Assembly (NCBI GenBank): GCA_964550025.1
Contig: CAZJYI010000015.1
Coordinates: forward strand, 1 to 64,000
Reading direction: 5' to 3'
Source: CAZJYI01 sp964550025
GTDB lineage: Bacteria; Verrucomicrobiota; Kiritimatiellia; UBA8416; CAYOBW01
Length of the DNA stretch: 64,000 bases
The notes beneath the pieces are model-generated. The model was given only the letters and a program-made list of their open reading frames with translations, searched no databases and had not been told where the DNA came from. The first letter of the stretch is position 1. Every line of letters starts with the position of its first letter. Below, piece by piece: positions 26,737 to 36,283 of the stretch. A program made the position numbers and the translations under genes.

Positions 26737-29700
26737 CTACTCCCGCAACTGCACCCCCAGCCGATAGTAGCGGGGGCCCCCTGGGCCGGAGGGGGGCGTG
26801 TAGAAGAGGTCCGCGCCGTTGCCTGGCACGGCAAGCACGTTCGTCCACTGGGGTGAGACGACGTTCGTGGCCATGTAGAGCGTGTACAGGCGATCCGTGA
26901 GCGCCGTCCAGCGCAGACGCGCAGTGCCGGGCGGCAAGGGGGCGATTGCCGCAACCCGGAAGGCGTCCAGGGCGTTGGTCGGAATCGAGCCGCCCCAGTA
27001 CTCCTCCCAGGCGGCCTGCCCGTCACCATCCGAGTCGGACAGGGCCAGGGCATCGAAGTCGTGCGTCGATCCGTAGTGCTCGGCGAGCCACCATTTCGGC
27101 GTGCGGTTCGTGGCGAGCTCCACGTCGAAATGGGCCGTTACCTGCTTGCCGGCGTCCATCAGCAGGTTGGCCGTCGGGCTGTTCGTCTCGCCCGCCTCCA
27201 CGTCGCCGGTCCAGTGCATGAAGCTGCAGTAGGGGCCGGCAACGGCCGTGACGGTGACGTTCGTGCCGCGGCCGTACCAGCGGTTGCCGTTGAGGATGTC
27301 GCCGTGACCCTCGACGGCCGCGCCCAGCCAGTGATTGGTCGACCAGAGCCAACTGATCGAGGAGTCGTTCGTCAGCGTCCGGGGACCGGTTGTTGTCGTG
27401 GCGCCCGACGCCGGCACGCTCCCGGCGCCCGCCCAGCCGATGCAGACGTACTGCGTCGCTGCCGTGGTGAGCAGTGCATCCGGTAGACGGCAGGTCACGA
27501 TCGTTCCTTCCGGCAGGTCGTGATCTCCGACGGCCGGCTCCGGCGTCCCGTGGGTCGAAGCGACGGCCAGCCGCTTTCGAACGGGCTCGATCGTGTGGAT
27601 ATAGCTGCGCGCGTCTCCCAGCACGGCGTTGGTGGCCATGTCCAGGCTGACCGTGAACAGCTCGTCCTCTTCCGGGATTCCGTCTTCGACGATGCCGACG
27701 TGAATCACGCCCTGCGTCGCTCCCGCCGCTATCACTACGGTCCCCCGGGCCATGCCGCCGCCGTTGGTCATGTCGTTGCCGAAGACGGCCGATCCGTTGT
27801 TGATGGCGTAGGCCACGCTCACGTCATTGGTCCAGGGGGTTGTCAACGCGACCGTGATGGCTACGTTGGTTCCCTCGAGGCTGCGCCCGCCGAGCCCTCC
27901 CCTGCGGTAACGGTAGTAGCGCGCCGGTTCGCTGGTGACGTGCAGCTCCGTGCCGTCCGCCGACAAAGCGACGCCTTCCGGCTGCGAACCCTCGACCGGC
28001 AGGGATGCCGTGATTGTGCCGTCCAGCTTGCACTCGAAGACCGTCGCGGCTTCGTCACTCAGGATGAGCAGGCGGTCGAGCTGCGGATCAAAGCACACGT
28101 CCGACAGGTCCGTGGCTCGCCCCGCAAAGACGCTCGCCCCGTCGAACAACGGGGTCACGACCGTGTTGGTCGGCGTTCCGCTGACGCGAAACACGGACAG
28201 GGGATACTTCTCTTTGACGACATAGAAACAGTCGCGCTTTGCGTCGTAGGCGACGCCCTCCAGCCCCTTGTTGCCCGACCCGTCCACGCCGGTTGCCCAG
28301 TATCCGTCCGCCGGTTTGTTGATCAACGTCGTCTCCGGGCCGATGGTGACGAGCGTGATGTCGCCGGTACCCTCTTCGAGCACGGCGAAGAGGTCCGAGG
28401 CGTCGTCCATCACGCGTAACCCCTCCAGGTCGCTCCAGCCCGGCATCAGGATCTGGCGGTCGTGCACGCCGTCCATACCGAAGACCTGGATCGTGGCCGT
28501 TCCGCCCAGCGTGAAGTCCCTGTTCGGCGACAGGACTTGCCTGCGCCGTTCCGAGAGGGCGCAACCCGAGTAGTCGTTTGCCGTCGGAGTGACGAGGTTG
28601 CGGAAGGACGCTTCCAGCACGAAGTTCGTGACCGATGGTACGGGGAAGAACCCTACCGCGGGATAGAAAATGGCCCCCGTCATTTCGAGGTCGAAACTGA
28701 GGTCGGAACTGGTCGGGCTGTTCTGATGAACCTCTGCCGCGACGACGTTGGTTCCTTCGCGGAAGAGGTGTGGCGGGACGTTCGTGGGGTGGTAGACGTT
28801 TTCGCCTCCCGTCTGGTACCCCGCGCGCGTCAGGTAGTCCACGGATCCGGTCGGCATGTTGCTGCGGAAGATCTCCGTTCCGTTCAGGTACACGATCGCT
28901 CCGTCGTCGCGCAGCACGCGGAGCTCCGTCCCCCGCAGCGCAAGCGCCTGCCCGCGGGTCAACACGAACGTGTTGCGGAAGTAGTAGGTGATGTGTTTGC
29001 TCTGCTGGTTGCCGCCATAGGAGATCTCGGTGGCCTCGTCCCCGTCGCCGTAGCCGAGCTGGGCCGGGCCGTTTGTCCAGGTGCTTTCGTCGAATCCGAT
29101 CTGCGCCCAGTTCGTCCCCTGGTCGCTTCCGTCGTCGAGGTAGCGCCAGACGCTGCCCGCCGGGATCAACTCAACGGGAAACTCGTCTGACGTGACAAAC
29201 GAGGCCGACGAGGAGGCCCACGCTTCGCCGAAGCTGTTTCCTGCGTGGAAGCGGTAGTAATAATTGCGCTTTGGCAGCAGATCGCCGACGGCGGCGGACA
29301 AGGTGGCGGGAACGGGCTGGGCGTTGGTGCCCAGGTAGTTGGTGTTGGCCCATGCCGCCGGGGCCGTTCCGCCGTCTTCTCCGCCCCAGTACACCGTGAC
29401 CTCGGCCGGTGCGCCCCCCGTGTATGTGAGGCTTCCCCGCAACGCGGCCGCGTCCGTGGTCACATTGGCGGGCGGGAGGTTGTCGATGGCCGGTCTTGCC
29501 CGCAGTGCAGTGAAGGAAACCGTGGGTGTCCCCCAGGCCTCTCCATACGCGTTCGTGACGTAAAAGCGGTAGTAGTACCTCCGTTCCGGCTCGAGTCCCG
29601 TGACGTCCGACGACAGGAGGACCGGTGCAGGAGACGTGTTGGTGCCGAGGTGGTTCGTATGCGCCCAGGCGGCCGCGAACGTCCCTGCATCGTACGGGCC

Positions 29701-31197
29701 CCAGAACGCGGTGACCGCGACCGGCGCGCCCCCCGTGTATGTGAGTCCCCCCTGGAGTGTGGCCGTGGTCATGCCCACGTTGGTCGCGGGGAGATTGACG
29801 ACGTCGGGGGCGAGTGAAAGCGTCGTGAAGGACCTGGCCGGCGTCCCCCACGCTTCGCCGTGCGCGTTCGTGGCGTAGAAGCGGTAGTAGTAGGTCGTCT
29901 CGGTGGCGAGACCGGTGATGTTCGTGCCCAGCGCTACGGGCGGTGTGCCGATTACCTCTCCGAAACCGTTCGTCGCATCCCAGCCGGAAACCTGGGTGCC
30001 GGCGTCGGATGTGCCCCAGAACAGCGAGACCGTCGTTGGCGCCGCGCCGGTCGAGGTCAACGTTCCGGCGAATGTCGCGGAGGTGGCGGTGATGTTCCGG
30101 GCCGCGTTGTTGGCAATGTTCGGCACGGTCTCAACGGCGTTCTCCACGGAGCCGTAGTCCGCAAACTGGTCGTTCGACGACTGTGAGAACCAGGAAGCCC
30201 AGATCCAGTCGGGATGGCGCGCCACGGTGGAGCAGCGAAACTCGTCGGCGATGAAGTTGTAGCCGTTCTGGTAGGTCTGCCACGCGGGCGATCCCACGAT
30301 GGCGCCGTAGGGTTGCGTGTCGAGAGCCACCGCTCCGCTCAGAACTTCGGCCCCGTCCGCGTAGAGCGCATAGCGCGTTCCGTCGTAAGTGGCAGCGATG
30401 TGGTTCCATCCGTTCCGTCTCAGCCTATGGGTCGAGGCGACGCCGTCGGAGCCTCCTGCCCAGATGTGCAGATACCGGCTTCGGGCCGCCATGCCGAACG
30501 CTCCCAGCGCACCGTCGTTGGAGCCGAGACTGCAGATCTGCCCGGTTGAGTGGGGCGGATTGATCCACATCGAGAGGGTCCTCGGCACAGCCCCCGTCAC
30601 CGGAGCATCCCGGACCGTCTGCACGTATTCGCCGTCAATCATGAACTTGGCCGGCCCGATCTGGCCGGCCCGATGGTTCAGGTCCCCCGTGACGGCGGCG
30701 TGGTTCGTCGCCGGGGAGCTGTCCAGGTAGGGGCCGGCCACGTTGGCGTCCTGGAAATGCAGAACGTTGGCGTAATTCTCCGCCCATACGGCCCCGTTGG
30801 TCGTGTATGCCGGTGGTGTCGTGTCGGCCGCGCCCCAGTAGGCCCGGATCATCGTGTTCGTTCCCGAGAGGAGCGGAGCGCGGACCCAGACGTACGAGCT
30901 GCCGCTCGTGTCCCAGACGTCGATTTCGTAAGGAAGCTCGATCGCTCCGCCGGCGTCCGTGAAGCGCAGGTCGCCGCCCGTGGGCGACGTGAAGTCACCG
31001 TAGTCGAACTGGTCGATCCCGGAGCTCAGAACGACGAGGGTGGGGAAATTGGTCAGGGATGTCCCGCGCGTGTACCCGCCGAACGTGATGTCCAGCCGCT
31101 TGGAAAAATCGCCCGGCGTCAGGGCCGGGAGAAGCGCCGGGAAAGCCAGTATTCCCGCGGTGATCGCGACCACAACGTTCTTTCGAGAAAATGTCAT
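26737..31197 (-). CDS. Giant modular secreted protein (DUF2341, LamG, FN3-like, Calx-beta)
   Basis: A ~1,486-residue secreted protein. The signal peptide is VVVAITAGILAFPALLPALT. The order is: DUF2341-like (KRLDITFGGYTRGTSLTNFP, to about 140); LamG/concanavalin-like (to about 330); four FN3-like repeats of about 95 residues, each ending YYYRFYATNAHGEAWGTP or a close variant (about 360-680); a jelly-roll-like segment (FRNTFVLTRGQALALRGTEL); an SdiA-regulated-like beta-propeller (GLEGVAYDAKRDCFYVV); Calx-beta (AYAINNGSAVFGNDM); and an InlB-like repeat (CSFMHWTGDVEAGETNSP). It ends in DSDGDGQAAWEEYWGGS plus a beta-module ending YYRLGV. The protein is probably an extracellular adhesion or glycan-binding protein. 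The ATG at 31197 was chosen for the signal peptide. Confidence 0.85.
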   Translation of the reverse strand: MTFSRKNVVVAITAGILAFPALLPALTPGDFSKRLDITFGGYTRGTSLTNFPTLVVLSSGIDQFDYGDFTSPTGGDLRFTDAGGAIELPYEIDVWDTSGSSYVWVRAPLLSGTNTMIRAYWGAADTTPPAYTTNGAVWAENYANVLHFQDANVAGPYLDSSPATNHAAVTGDLNHRAGQIGPAKFMIDGEYVQTVRDAPVTGAVPRTLSMWINPPHSTGQICSLGSNDGALGAFGMAARSRYLHIWAGGSDGVASTHRLRRNGWNHIAATYDGTRYALYADGAEVLSGAVALDTQPYGAIVGSPAWQTYQNGYNFIADEFRCSTVARHPDWIWASWFSQSSNDQFADYGSVENAVETVPNIANNAARNITATSATFAGTLTSTGAAPTTVSLFWGTSDAGTQVSGWDATNGFGEVIGTPPVALGTNITGLATETTYYYRFYATNAHGEAWGTPARSFTTLSLAPDVVNLPATNVGMTTATLQGGLTYTGGAPVAVTAFWGPYDAGTFAAAWAHTNHLGTNTSPAPVLLSSDVTGLEPERRYYYRFYVTNAYGEAWGTPTVSFTALRARPAIDNLPPANVTTDAAALRGSLTYTGGAPAEVTVYWGGEDGGTAPAAWANTNYLGTNAQPVPATLSAAVGDLLPKRNYYYRFHAGNSFGEAWASSSASFVTSDEFPVELIPAGSVWRYLDDGSDQGTNWAQIGFDESTWTNGPAQLGYGDGDEATEISYGGNQQSKHITYYFRNTFVLTRGQALALRGTELRVLRDDGAIVYLNGTEIFRSNMPTGSVDYLTRAGYQTGGENVYHPTNVPPHLFREGTNVVAAEVHQNSPTSSDLSFDLEMTGAIFYPAVGFFPVPSVTNFVLEASFRNLVTPTANDYSGCALSERRRQVLSPNRDFTLGGTATIQVFGMDGVHDRQILMPGWSDLEGLRVMDDASDLFAVLEEGTGDITLVTIGPETTLINKPADGYWATGVDGSGNKGLEGVAYDAKRDCFYVVKEKYPLSVFRVSGTPTNTVVTPLFDGASVFAGRATDLSDVCFDPQLDRLLILSDEAATVFECKLDGTITASLPVEGSQPEGVALSADGTELHVTSEPARYYRYRRGGLGGRSLEGTNVAITVALTTPWTNDVSVAYAINNGSAVFGNDMTNGGGMARGTVVIAAGATQGVIHVGIVEDGIPEEDELFTVSLDMATNAVLGDARSYIHTIEPVRKRLAVASTHGTPEPAVGDHDLPEGTIVTCRLPDALLTTAATQYVCIGWAGAGSVPASGATTTTGPRTLTNDSSISWLWSTNHWLGAAVEGHGDILNGNRWYGRGTNVTVTAVAGPYCSFMHWTGDVEAGETNSPTANLLMDAGKQVTAHFDVELATNRTPKWWLAEHYGSTHDFDALALSDSDGDGQAAWEEYWGGSIPTNALDAFRVAAIAPLPPGTARLRWTALTDRLYTLYMATNVVSPQWTNVLAVPGNGADLFYTPPSGPGGPRYYRLGVQLRE

Positions 31198-31762
31198 GAT
31201 GTGAACCCTACTATGCCCTATCGACAAACGCCCCCGCCGCAAGGCACAGCAGAGGCATCCCGTTCCTTCAAAACGAGCAAATACTATAACAGAAGCCTAA
31301 CACCACTATCAACGAGATCTGAGCTCCTGACATACCTCGCCCCAAAGTTGCGCTTTCTAGGGCCGTTCTGGAGCCTCCTCGGCCGTGTTTTTTGCCTCCC
31401 TACGCGTGCGCGCGTACGCGCGCGCGAGAAGCGCAAATCGAAATGGGAAACCGCGAGGTCAGATGATGCAGTTTCTGGAGGAACCAAGGGGGTATGTCCA
31501 GAGTTCAGGAGATTGAACGGGAGATTATTGCCTGAGAAATCGGTCGGGGGTAATCCCCGCGACTTCCGCTCCCGCCTTGCACCCCCCCGTAGCGGAACGC
31601 GCCAAGCGTTCCGATCCCCGGGAGTCGGAAGTCTTGACGACTTCCGCTACTGCCTTGCACATCGCCGTAGCGGAACGCGCCAAGCGTTCCGACCCCCTGC
31701 CGCTCCCTCTCTCCCCGATGATGTATGGACCGGACCGCGCTCGCCATGGTAGAAAACCTGAA
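31198..31762. repeat. 565-base intergenic region with Z-DNA-like tract and direct repeats
   Basis: No gene is supported. It holds an alternating purine-pyrimidine tract (31401-31426, TACGCGTGCGCGCGTACGCG...). Two direct copies of a ~59-base unit follow at 31560-31618 and 31638-31696. Each unit carries the palindrome-like GGAACGCGCCAAGCGTTCC, and GGAAGTCTTGACGACTTCC lies between the two. The promoter of the giant gene should be near 31200-31300. Confidence 0.75.
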
Positions 31763-32503
31763 GTGAATACCCGCATCTTCCAGAGCAAGACGGAAACGGG
31801 CGCCGCTGCCGCCCGGCAGGCGGCACAGACCATGCGCGATGCCATCGCCGTGCGCGGCGAAGCCAACATTATCCTGGCGACCGGCGCCAGCCAGTTCGAG
31901 ATGCTGGCCGCCCTGGTCGAACAACCCGTCGACTGGTCGCGCGTGACGGCATTCCACCTGGACGAGTACATCGGCTTGCCTCCCGACCACCCCGCGAGCT
32001 TCCGGCGCTACCTGGGAGGACGTTTCGTGGAAAAGGTCTCCGGCCTGCGCGAGTTCCACGCCGTGGGCGGCGATGCTCCGGATCCCGCGGCCGAATGCGC
32101 CCGCCTTGCCGAGCTGGTGACGGGGGTGACGATCGACGTCGCCTGCATCGGTATCGGCGAGAACGGGCACCTCGCCTTCAACGACCCGCCCTGCGACCTC
32201 GCAACCGGCCGGGCCTACATCGTGGTCGAGCTGGACGAGGCCTGCCGCCGGCAGCAGCTCGGGGAAGGCTGGTTTGCCACGCTCGACGACGTCCCGCGCC
32301 GGGCCATCACCATGACTGTCCCCCAAATCCTCAAGGCCGCCGTCATCGTGTGCACCGTGCCTGACGAACGAAAGGCCGAGGCCGTGTCGAACTCGGTGGA
32401 AGGGAAGGTGACGGCGGCCGTACCCGGTTCGCTCCTTCAGACGCATCCCGATTGCACGCTGTACCTGGATGAACCGGCAGCATCGCGGTTGCGGCGGGTA
32501 TGA
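31763..32503 (+). CDS. nagB: Glucosamine-6-phosphate deaminase
   Basis: A 246-residue sugar isomerase/deaminase turning glucosamine-6-phosphate into fructose-6-phosphate and ammonia. It has NIILATGASQFEMLAAL, the catalytic Asp block VTAFHLDEYIGLPPDHPASF, and the catalytic His-Glu block IGIGENGHLAFNDPP, then VSNSVEGKVTAAVPGSLLQ. The GTG at 31763 places the N-terminus where family members begin (VNTRIFQSKTETGAAAARQ); the frame is open into the upstream repeats, which are not native coding sequence. No nagA or transporter is adjacent. Oligosaccharide isomerase relatives exist, but the length and motifs favour NagB. Confidence 0.92.
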   Translation: MNTRIFQSKTETGAAAARQAAQTMRDAIAVRGEANIILATGASQFEMLAALVEQPVDWSRVTAFHLDEYIGLPPDHPASFRRYLGGRFVEKVSGLREFHAVGGDAPDPAAECARLAELVTGVTIDVACIGIGENGHLAFNDPPCDLATGRAYIVVELDEACRRQQLGEGWFATLDDVPRRAITMTVPQILKAAVIVCTVPDERKAEAVSNSVEGKVTAAVPGSLLQTHPDCTLYLDEPAASRLRRV

Positions 32504-32585
32504 GGCGCTGCGCCCGATCCGCGCCTCGCCGCGACCGTGCCATACTATCCCGCCGTGATTCCCCCTGATACTACTATCCGCCATC

Positions 32586-32670
32586 TTCTTGTTTTCTTGA
32601 CGGATTCACAGGATCTACGGGATGGGAAGGGCTATCCTGTTGATCCTGTTGATCCTGTCCGAATTCCCCG
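32586..32670. repeat. ATCCTGTTGATCCTG dispersed repeat, copy 1
   Basis: TTCTTGACGGATTCACAGGA, GGGATGGGAAGGGCTATCC and TGTTGATCCTGTTGATCCTG in order. GGAT and ATCC blocks make it a partial palindrome. Other copies are at 45027 (truncated), 47626, 59060 and 59908. Confidence 0.85.
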
Positions 32671-32762
32671 GGGCGCATCTGCGATTCCCGGAAGCCAGTG
32701 CTTGACGGGAGGCCGGTCTTGCTGTCTAAACTGGCCCAGTTTTTGCTCCGGAATGACAGACC

Positions 32763-33881
32763 ATGGCAAATCCTGAACATCTTGCGATTCTGAAACACGG
32801 TTCTGAGGCGTGGAATCGGTGGCGGGCCTCGCATACGGACGCGCTGCCGGACCTGCTTGGCGCCAAGCTGGCCGGCAAGGACCTGTCCGGCGCGGACCTG
32901 CGGCGCGCCAACCTGAACGGCGCGGACCTGGCGGATGCCGTTCTGGTCAAGGCGGATCTGACCAACGCGAAACTGAACAGGGCCATCCTCAAATCGGCGG
33001 ACCTGCGCAAAGCGAGACTGAGCGGGGCCGGCTTGACGGGGGCAACCGCGAGTCACGCCAACGCCGAAGCGGCGGACCTGACGGCGGCTGTCATGTTCGG
33101 GGTGCGATTGACCGGTGCGGACCTGGCCGGCGCGAATCTCTCCAGGGCCAACCTGGGGGGCGCCACCCTGAATGGCGCGAGCCTCACCGGGGCCCAGTTC
33201 CTCGGTGCGGACATGACCGAGGCAAACCTGACCGGGGCGGACTTGAGATCGGCGTGGATGCGGCACGCTCACCTGCGGGGCGCGACACTGGACCACGCGA
33301 GCCTGGAGGGGGCGATTCTGTACGAAGCGGACCTGGCCCGGGCGAAACTGCGCGGCGCGAGGTTGGACGGTGTGGATCTGCGCGGCGCGGACCTGACGGA
33401 CGCCGATCTCTCTTCCGCCTGTCTGACGGGGGCAAAGCTGTATGCCACGGTCCGCGACGGATGGAAAACGGAAGGAGTGACCAGCGAGTACGTCAATCTC
33501 GACGCTCGCGGCAAACAGCGCACGCCCGCGGAGCGGGATTTCGAGATCGGCGAGTTCGAGGATCTCTACCGGCAATGGCCCACCGTCGAATATGTTTTCG
33601 GGGAGGGCATGACCCCTCTCGACTACTGGATCATGGACCAGGCCGTCGGCGACGTCGCGAAACGCCGCCCCGAGCTCGGCCTCCGCATCGATTCGCTCAA
33701 CGCCAGGGGCCTCGCCCCGTCCGTCAGGCTTGCGGTGCAGGACCCGAAGCAGAAAGATGCCGCCCTCAAGGAAGTGACCAGGGCTTTCGAGGAGAAACTG
33801 GCCGCCGTCGAACCCCTGCGCGACCGCATTACGAGCCTGCTAACGACCACAATCGACCAGGCTGACGCCGACAAGTCGTGA
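32763..33881 (+). CDS. Pentapeptide-repeat protein
   Basis: A 372-residue protein. Residues about 30-230 are nearly uninterrupted A(D/N)LxX pentapeptides (GADLRRANLNGADLADAVL and many more), which fold as a right-handed quadrilateral beta-helix. The first ~30 residues (ILKHGSEAWNRWRASHTDAL) are the HxxxWNxWR start found in many such proteins. The C-terminal ~140 residues are a separate helical domain (FEDLYRQWPTVEYVFGEGM, later FEEKLAAVEPLRDRITSLL). Pentapeptide proteins can mimic DNA or serve as scaffolds, and the role here is unknown. No signal peptide. The repeats give the gene its low-complexity look and long open frames on the opposite strand, which are shadows. Confidence 0.92.
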   Translation: MANPEHLAILKHGSEAWNRWRASHTDALPDLLGAKLAGKDLSGADLRRANLNGADLADAVLVKADLTNAKLNRAILKSADLRKARLSGAGLTGATASHANAEAADLTAAVMFGVRLTGADLAGANLSRANLGGATLNGASLTGAQFLGADMTEANLTGADLRSAWMRHAHLRGATLDHASLEGAILYEADLARAKLRGARLDGVDLRGADLTDADLSSACLTGAKLYATVRDGWKTEGVTSEYVNLDARGKQRTPAERDFEIGEFEDLYRQWPTVEYVFGEGMTPLDYWIMDQAVGDVAKRRPELGLRIDSLNARGLAPSVRLAVQDPKQKDAALKEVTRAFEEKLAAVEPLRDRITSLLTTTIDQADADKS

Positions 33882-34050
33882 TCCGAAGGACGTCATACAG
33901 CGCCACCTGCGAATACCGGAAACACAGGGCCGTTGCCGTTTGGGGGCGGACCACGGTAAGTGGTTGTGGATCAACAGGATGATCTTCGAGAGTAAGGGCC
34001 TTTCTGTCAGCTACCACCGGTGGTGCGACACCGGTTGCCACTGGAACGGT

Positions 34051-35205
34051 TCACGGATCCGCAGTGCCGATGACTCTGTAGTGGCGCGAAGGTGCGGCTG
34101 ACGTCGGGTATGCGGCAGTGACGGACTCCCCGTTCCCGTGCACCTGCGGGCCGATCGCGAACCAGGCAGCATCGGTGAGGGAGGTGCAGGTATGGACGCG
34201 GTAGGTTGTGTCGTGATCGGTGTCCCAACTCAATTCGTGCGTTGAGGCGGCCGCGGTGATATGCACGAGAACCGGACCCCGACGGTGCTGGTTGAAGAAA
34301 GCCCGGATGTCATCCAGCATGGGCGGGATGAGCGCATGGCCTATGTTGGGATAGAGGACGAACTGCGCGTCGCAACCGGCGGACGCGTAGAGCCGTTCGT
34401 ATTCGGGCCAGCGCTCCACCTGGTTGGCCCCGAACAGGCGCAGGATCTGGGCGCCGTGAGCAGGCTCGAAACAGGATGGAACGGGGGCCGGATCGTTGTG
34501 GATGTCCTGATCTCCCATGTAGAAGTACATGGGCATGTGCCGAACTCTTGTCATGTCGATCGACAGACCGATCAGGGCGCCGATATCGGCAGTTCCGACA
34601 GGGTAGTTCAGCGTTTCGCCTTTCCATGTGGCCGTACAGGCCATCGACACCCCCGGCGCACCGACGGCCACGGCTTTCACCCGGTCGGGGTGCAGTAGCG
34701 AGAAGCGGTTGGCGAACATGCCGGATGACGAAAACCCCATCATGAAGACCCGGCGGTTGACCTCGATTCCCACGTCGGCCAGTCGACGACGGGCATCGTC
34801 TATCATCGCGATGAGCTGCAAGTCGTAGCGCACGAGGCCAGGAAGCGAGTTGGTCAACGCGGCACGGTTGAGCTGGGATGGGAAGACCTGCCATGGATCA
34901 CGTGGGACATGGAAAGACGGGACCAGCAGCGGAACGCCGAGCTCGGACGCGAACGAACAACGGTTCGTGACAAGCTGCCCCGCCCAGTCGTCATGGTAGG
35001 TCCAGTCGTTGTTTCGGTCCGGGCTGTTGTTGGGCTCGACCAGCAGAACACGCGCCCTCGTTGCCGTATCCGGTGTGGCCAGGTAGTAGGGCCAACTGAA
35101 ACCAAGATTGGTGTCCGCCGGTATCTTCCAGAACGTGTCCCCGTCTGCGACGGCAGCAACAAGGAAGAGCACCACAGCCGATCGTACGAGCAGCATTGCT
35201 TTCAT
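34051..35205 (-). CDS. Secreted alpha/beta-hydrolase (PHB depolymerase/esterase-like) with C-terminal module
   Basis: A 384-residue exported hydrolase. The signal peptide is LLVRSAVVLFLVAAVADG. The catalytic triad of an esterase of the Abhydrolase/PHB depolymerase type is readable: nucleophile GFSSSGMFANRFSLLHP (Ser), acid YMGDQDIHNDP (Asp), and base YPNIGHALIPPM (His). The final ~65 residues form a beta-module (HELSWDTDHDTTYRVHTCTS, ending RHYRVIGTADP) that resembles the C-terminal modules of the giant secreted proteins in this window. That module may serve surface location. No neighbouring pathway; the substrate is unknown. Confidence 0.82.
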   Translation of the reverse strand: MKAMLLVRSAVVLFLVAAVADGDTFWKIPADTNLGFSWPYYLATPDTATRARVLLVEPNNSPDRNNDWTYHDDWAGQLVTNRCSFASELGVPLLVPSFHVPRDPWQVFPSQLNRAALTNSLPGLVRYDLQLIAMIDDARRRLADVGIEVNRRVFMMGFSSSGMFANRFSLLHPDRVKAVAVGAPGVSMACTATWKGETLNYPVGTADIGALIGLSIDMTRVRHMPMYFYMGDQDIHNDPAPVPSCFEPAHGAQILRLFGANQVERWPEYERLYASAGCDAQFVLYPNIGHALIPPMLDDIRAFFNQHRRGPVLVHITAAASTHELSWDTDHDTTYRVHTCTSLTDAAWFAIGPQVHGNGESVTAAYPTSAAPSRHYRVIGTADP

Positions 35206-35391
35206 GCCGCCATACTAACCTGCAGTCGCTCAGTTTGGAAGCTCCTGTTTGAACGAGTGCATGGTCTGGATGTCCGCTATCGGGGTTGCGCCACGGAAAC
35301 CCATTGATTGCCAAGTACATGACTTCTGAGGATGCCCTCGTAAGCGTTAAGCTTGGCCGGTTGCCGGACGCGCCGTGAGGAGGAAGGCGAC

Positions 35392-36063
35392 TCACGGTTT
35401 CGACTTCAGGATGTAGTTTCGCTTGTAGCTGGCCGATGTGATGATGGCCCAAGCGTGTTGGTCTTCGAGCCCCGGCACGGTGGTGAGGGCCGGATAGGCG
35501 CAGAGCTGGCGGCGTGATTCCGGGATGGCGGCGACGCGTTCGCAGAAGGTTCTCTCACCGACGATGAGGGCCTTCTCCCACCAGTCCTCCTCGGCATACT
35601 CACGGCTGTTCCACTTGGTATTGCTCGCCTGGATGTACCAGTCTCGAAACTCAGCCCACGGCACATCCATGAACCAGCGTTGCAGCGCCTTGCGGTCGAT
35701 TACCCGATAGCGCTTTCGGACCTCGCTGAGCTCCAAGTGCCCGGAGTGTTTCCATAGCAACGGATGGAAGAGATCTTCCGGTTGCTCCCTGAGCATAGAG
35801 AAGTCCATATCCAGCGAGCATCGCAACGCCTGGGCGCGAGACTGCACAAGGGCGACGTTAAACTTGCCCTTCCACACCGATCCCTCCCAGCCCTTGCGCT
35901 TGGCGTAGTGCTGGGCGGTGGTGCCGTTGAGAAAACGAATCGGCTCGGTGAGTGCCGCCGGCTCCGGAGCGGCGAGCAGGAGCCGATAGCCGTCGGTGCC
36001 GGGCGCGTCACGTCTCGCTGCACTGATTCCAGGAACTTCTGAGTCTTCCTGTTGCGCTTTCAA
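35392..36063 (-). pseudogene. N-terminally truncated Y1/RAYT-type transposase
   Basis: A 223-residue frame whose middle and end match RAYT transposases: AQHYAKRKGWEGSVWKGKFN, ALRCSLDMDFSMLREQ, and the typical LLWKHSGHLELSEVRKRYRVIDRK, which corresponds to the W-SGY-EL-RRRY motif. The catalytic His-U-His motif and the N-terminal YHV start are missing; the first residues (MKAQQEDSEVPGISAARRD) do not look like the family. It is therefore a truncated, probably inactive copy. It is divergent from the AbrB-like gene at 36107, with a 26-base palindrome between. The start is uncertain. Confidence 0.7.
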
Positions 36064-36064
36064 T

Positions 36065-36090
36065 GGTATCTAGTTATATATATAGATACC
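36065..36090. promoter_or_regulatory. Palindrome upstream of the AbrB-like gene
   Basis: GGTATCTA-GTTATATATA-TAGATACC, arms of eight bases inverted around an AT-rich core, 17 bases before the ATG at 36107. Candidate operator for the small AbrB-fold protein it precedes; the AT core could also be part of a promoter. Confidence 0.55.
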
Positions 36091-36106
36091 AAAGAAGGAG
36101 GTCTCC

Positions 36107-36283
36107 ATGGGGTTCAAAACACGAATCCAAGTGATCCAGCGCAAGGCCAGCCGGCAGTTCTACATCAACTTCCCGTCGGCCTGCGCGCAGATGATGAACT
36201 TCCGCAAGGGTGAGGTCGTTGAGTGGGAGATCACGGAGAAGGGCGATCTGCTCCTCAGGCGGGGCACGCGCAAGCGCAAATGA
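36107..36283 (+). CDS. Small AbrB/SpoVT-fold protein linked to transposases
   Basis: A 58-residue protein, MGFKTRIQVIQRKASRQFY..., with a strong ribosome-binding site (AAGGAGG). Two short beta-strands, the central INFPSACAQMMNFRKGEVVEWEI and the basic tail RRGTRKRK fit a swapped-hairpin AbrB-like DNA-binding protein. I recall this type of small gene placed directly before a transposase or a coiled-coil gene in several PVC and other genomes, but cannot verify it here. Its stop codon overlaps the ATG of the next gene (ATGA), so translation is coupled. It is too short for usual gene calling. Confidence 0.75.
   Translation: MGFKTRIQVIQRKASRQFYINFPSACAQMMNFRKGEVVEWEITEKGDLLLRRGTRKRK

Noticed and set aside
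32574..33575. Long minus-strand open frame of about 333 codons
   Set aside because: It is the exact antisense of the pentapeptide-repeat gene; the repeats keep the opposite frame open. Its translation is Arg/Gln/Val repeats without a start signal.
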